From: Phycisphaerae bacterium | GTDB taxonomy: Bacteria; Planctomycetota; Phycisphaerae; UBA1845; Fen-1342 | NCBI GenBank assembly: GCA_030612705.1 | Contig: JAUWNI010000010.1 | Span: 1 to 52,475 of the forward strand | Direction: 5' to 3' | DNA: 52,475 bases | In this document: positions 51,501-52,475 of the stretch, piece after piece | How the letters are laid out: each line of letters opens with the position of its first letter | How positions within the stretch are numbered: the stretch's first letter is position 1 | Made by a program: the position numbers and the translations under genes | The notes under the pieces: model-generated | What the model was told of the DNA's origin: nothing | What the model saw: only the letters and a program-made list of their open reading frames with translations | The model's database searches: none

Positions 51501-52170
51501 CACAATCGCGGGGAACACGGCCGAACACGGCGGCGGCATCCGGGCTCGCTTTGACAGCGATCTGGTAATAGCTAACTGCATCTCGTGGGACAACCAAGCA
51601 TCCGTCTCGGGTGACGAGATCAGCCTTGGGGATCCGAACTACCCGGCAAGCGTCACGGTCCATTACAGCGACGTAAGGGGTGGTGACGAGGCCGTGTACG
51701 TCGAAGCAGGCAGCTCGCTGGTTTGGGGTGACGGCAACATCGACGCCGATCCGCTCTACGTCGATCCGGACGGCCCGGACAACGATCCTGATACCTGGGA
51801 GGACAACGACTATCACCTCTCCGGCGAATCGCCGTGTATTGACGCGGCCGACAACGACGGCGTGCCGGCGGGGGTGACCGCCGATCTCGACGGCCGACTA
51901 CGCTTCGCGGATCGGATTGCAACGCCGGACAGCGGAAATCCCGGCGCGCCGGGACCGCCGATCGTGGACATGGGCGCGTACGAGTACCAATGTACGGGCG
52001 ATCTAAACGGCGACGGCGAAATCATGATCTCCGACTTGGCTATCCTGCTCGCCGGCTACGGAGCAACCGGCGGAGCCGCATACGCCGACGGAGACATCGA
52101 TCAGGACGGCGACGTGGACCCGTCGGACTTGGCAGCTTTACTGTCGGTCTACGGCACGATGTGCCAATAA
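48523..52170 (+). CDS. Giant secreted protein: two parallel beta-helices around a BACON-like domain, with terminal dockerin-like tag
   Basis: 1215 residues; AAGGGG lies nine bases before the ATG. Signal peptide: AFRALALVLAGLLWTNATVYA. The first beta-helix (about 25-545) opens with WYVDDDAPND and has rungs such as PTISDCVITAFGDGG and YRDGGGVCCDDQ. A central Ig-like domain follows, with SCPWLAVDPSSGESEG and DATGLSHGTYS, the pattern of BACON-type adhesion domains (about 555-660). The second beta-helix (about 660-1090) restarts with the same entry segment (GxENRNLDFxGKAITLRS). Residues 1157-1215 are the 59-residue EF-hand tag ending YGTMCQ. The two helices are clearly duplicates of one module. 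It probably binds or cleaves polysaccharide, or acts as an adhesin. Confidence 0.9.
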   Translation: MSSVTAFRALALVLAGLLWTNATVYAQTIWYVDDDAPNDPGPGDPTVSDPDENGSAEHPFDAIQEAIDASTDDDLVTVATGLYHGEGNRNLDFGGRAITVRSEAGPETCVIECKGDERGFRFQTGEELSSVVDGFTISGDVDGGGVGVSFTGSSPTISDCVITAFGDGGILCYCQSDPLIVRCEITENTSYRDGGGVCCDDQCSPTLVACTITRNSAGGWGDGGGVYCAYDCTPMIIGCEIAENTSYWDGGGVYCGSDSDLIIADSVIVRNVARGWMGGGGGVYGRGDSLTILDSIIRDNRANWYGGGIKSEADLSTITGCDISGNVAYTYGGGVDGWGMLTISDCTIDRNMTSWEGGGINWGGGDVTISRCTINGNRTGAGGGGGGVRCGGDARFTNCLVAGNVAGEYGGGGIYVENTMSLTNCTLTGNSAGGDGGGAIYCSEWGGNATLANCILWGDFPDEIDPAADVVATYSDIQGGWPRGEGNLDVDPEFAFVDDTHLMPGSPCVDTGTNHPPDGLPSNDLDGHSRNLDGDDDGNRAVDMGAYELDPDDPTIAYSPGTMEFVAYPGEVDAFEGALAIRGCGGHVSGDALSWYVEESCPWLAVDPSSGESEGEVDEVTISVDATGLSHGTYSCAPRIFANSADNSPRTVWITLHVASGYPAIQMLIDAAEDGDTVVVPDGTYTGPENRNLDFRGKAITLRSAGGPENCVIDCEHDGRGFIFQSGEGAESIVDGFTITNGVALNGGGVYCWDGDPTIRACVIVENTAAGAGGGVASSGSNSPTLIDCVITQNAGGGYYSRRSGSPTFVDCAITHNTGPGIYLGRYNHASIIRCTFEANTLSGYGSGVWCGERSHPLITDCTFEANEAREGGAVYCGMYAYPTISGCTIRSNTASSTGGGIAGDWDSSPTIHDCVIVANEARYGGGAIYFSKGEPTILNCLVSGNSTQSGAGGGILCVRTTPTIANCEIAGNTAELGGGMYFSESSPFVTNCTIAGNTAEHGGGIRARFDSDLVIANCISWDNQASVSGDEISLGDPNYPASVTVHYSDVRGGDEAVYVEAGSSLVWGDGNIDADPLYVDPDGPDNDPDTWEDNDYHLSGESPCIDAADNDGVPAGVTADLDGRLRFADRIATPDSGNPGAPGPPIVDMGAYEYQCTGDLNGDGEIMISDLAILLAGYGATGGAAYADGDIDQDGDVDPSDLAALLSVYGTMCQ

Positions 52171-52246
52171 CCGTTAACACGTTGGCGGGCCTCGTGCCTC
52201 GACAGAGCCAATGACACTTCCGGCGGGCTTCGGCGCGGGCCATGTC

Positions 52247-52354
52247 GATTGCGGATTGACGATTGACGATTGTGGATTGCACTGCCTCACCCGCGACATC
52301 CACTGGGCTCACACCTCTCATCAATCCGAAATCCACAATCTGCAATCCCCAATC
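52247..52354. repeat. GATTGACGATTG inverted cluster
   Basis: The left arm, 52247-52280, is four near-tandem GATTG(A/C/T)(C/G)G words; the right arm, 52322-52354, is the complementary CAATCC/CAATC words. A 41-base centre separates them. The left arm uses the same words as 8468-8505. Confidence 0.55.
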
Positions 52355-52357
52355 GAG

Positions 52358-52437
52358 ACGTCCGCCCCCCGTGGGGGGCGTCGGGTGGCGCAATATTTCT
52401 ACATTCTACGTCCGCCACGGGGGGGCCGGACGCGACA
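52358..52437 (+). repeat. CGTCCGCC palindromic element, second copy
   Basis: CGTCCGCCCCCCGTGGGGGG, then CGTCGGGTGGCG and CTACGTCCGCCACGGGG. It follows the order of 1504-1583 in the same orientation, with a damaged right end and no GTAG head. The spacer 52171-52475 otherwise holds nothing. Confidence 0.6.
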
Positions 52438-52475
52438 CGCCTTTCGCGGCGGCCTACGACGGCTAATCCATAGAC

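Overview
The window looks like chromosomal DNA from a planctomycete, probably an uncultured or little-studied lineage near the Phycisphaerae. This is inferred from high GC, several large secreted proteins ending in a dockerin-like EF-hand tag, a TIGR03790-like secreted protein, sulfatase-like lipoproteins, and intergenic spacers full of short palindromic repeats. I saw no rRNA, tRNA, prophage, intact insertion sequence or CRISPR array. One degenerate relative of a REP-associated tyrosine transposase (RAYT) is present.

Layout. 1-5939 (minus): the start of a TIGR03790-like protein running off the left edge, then two secreted proteins with C-terminal tags. 6316-16386: a SpoIIE-type phosphatase receptor (+), then on the minus strand a glycosyltransferase cluster (GT2, Dpm1-like GT2, GT87-like membrane enzyme), a PhnD-like lipoprotein, PyrK, an apparent small promoter-terminator unit, and a secreted TPR protein. 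16821-24030: a sulfatase-like TPR lipoprotein, the RAYT relative, serS, two small coupled membrane proteins, and a lipoprotein/histidine kinase pair. 24143-34565: ispD (minus), then on the plus strand a FlgI-like lipoprotein, a pseudouridine synthase, two small genes, and the run gap-pgk-rpe-(phosphoglycerate-mutase-like)-accD-LAB_N. 34706-43357 (minus): a Y-family polymerase and a five-gene unit with two membrane-attached alkaline-phosphatase-superfamily proteins, a sulfatase-like lipoprotein, a small ribbon-helix-helix protein and an Oxa1/EMC3-like membrane protein. 43657-52170: an ABC-F ATPase (minus) and two very large tagged secreted proteins (+).

Themes. (1) Four secreted proteins end in a tag of exactly 59 residues, with Cys at tag position 1 and at the penultimate position 58, which suggests a disulfide-clasped EF-hand sorting or anchoring module. 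(2) Spacers carry several repeat families. Many copies begin with GTAG followed by a hairpin, like REP elements, while the only RAYT relative in view has lost its HUH and tyrosine residues. One REP run is translated as the tail of a membrane protein. (3) Several proteins keep a fold but lack catalytic residues: the RAYT relative and a phosphoglycerate-mutase-like protein in the glycolysis operon. (4) A FlgI-like P-ring domain is combined with HEAT-like repeats, away from any flagellar gene.

All calls come from reading the sequence by eye. Family names are recognition of motifs, not search results.
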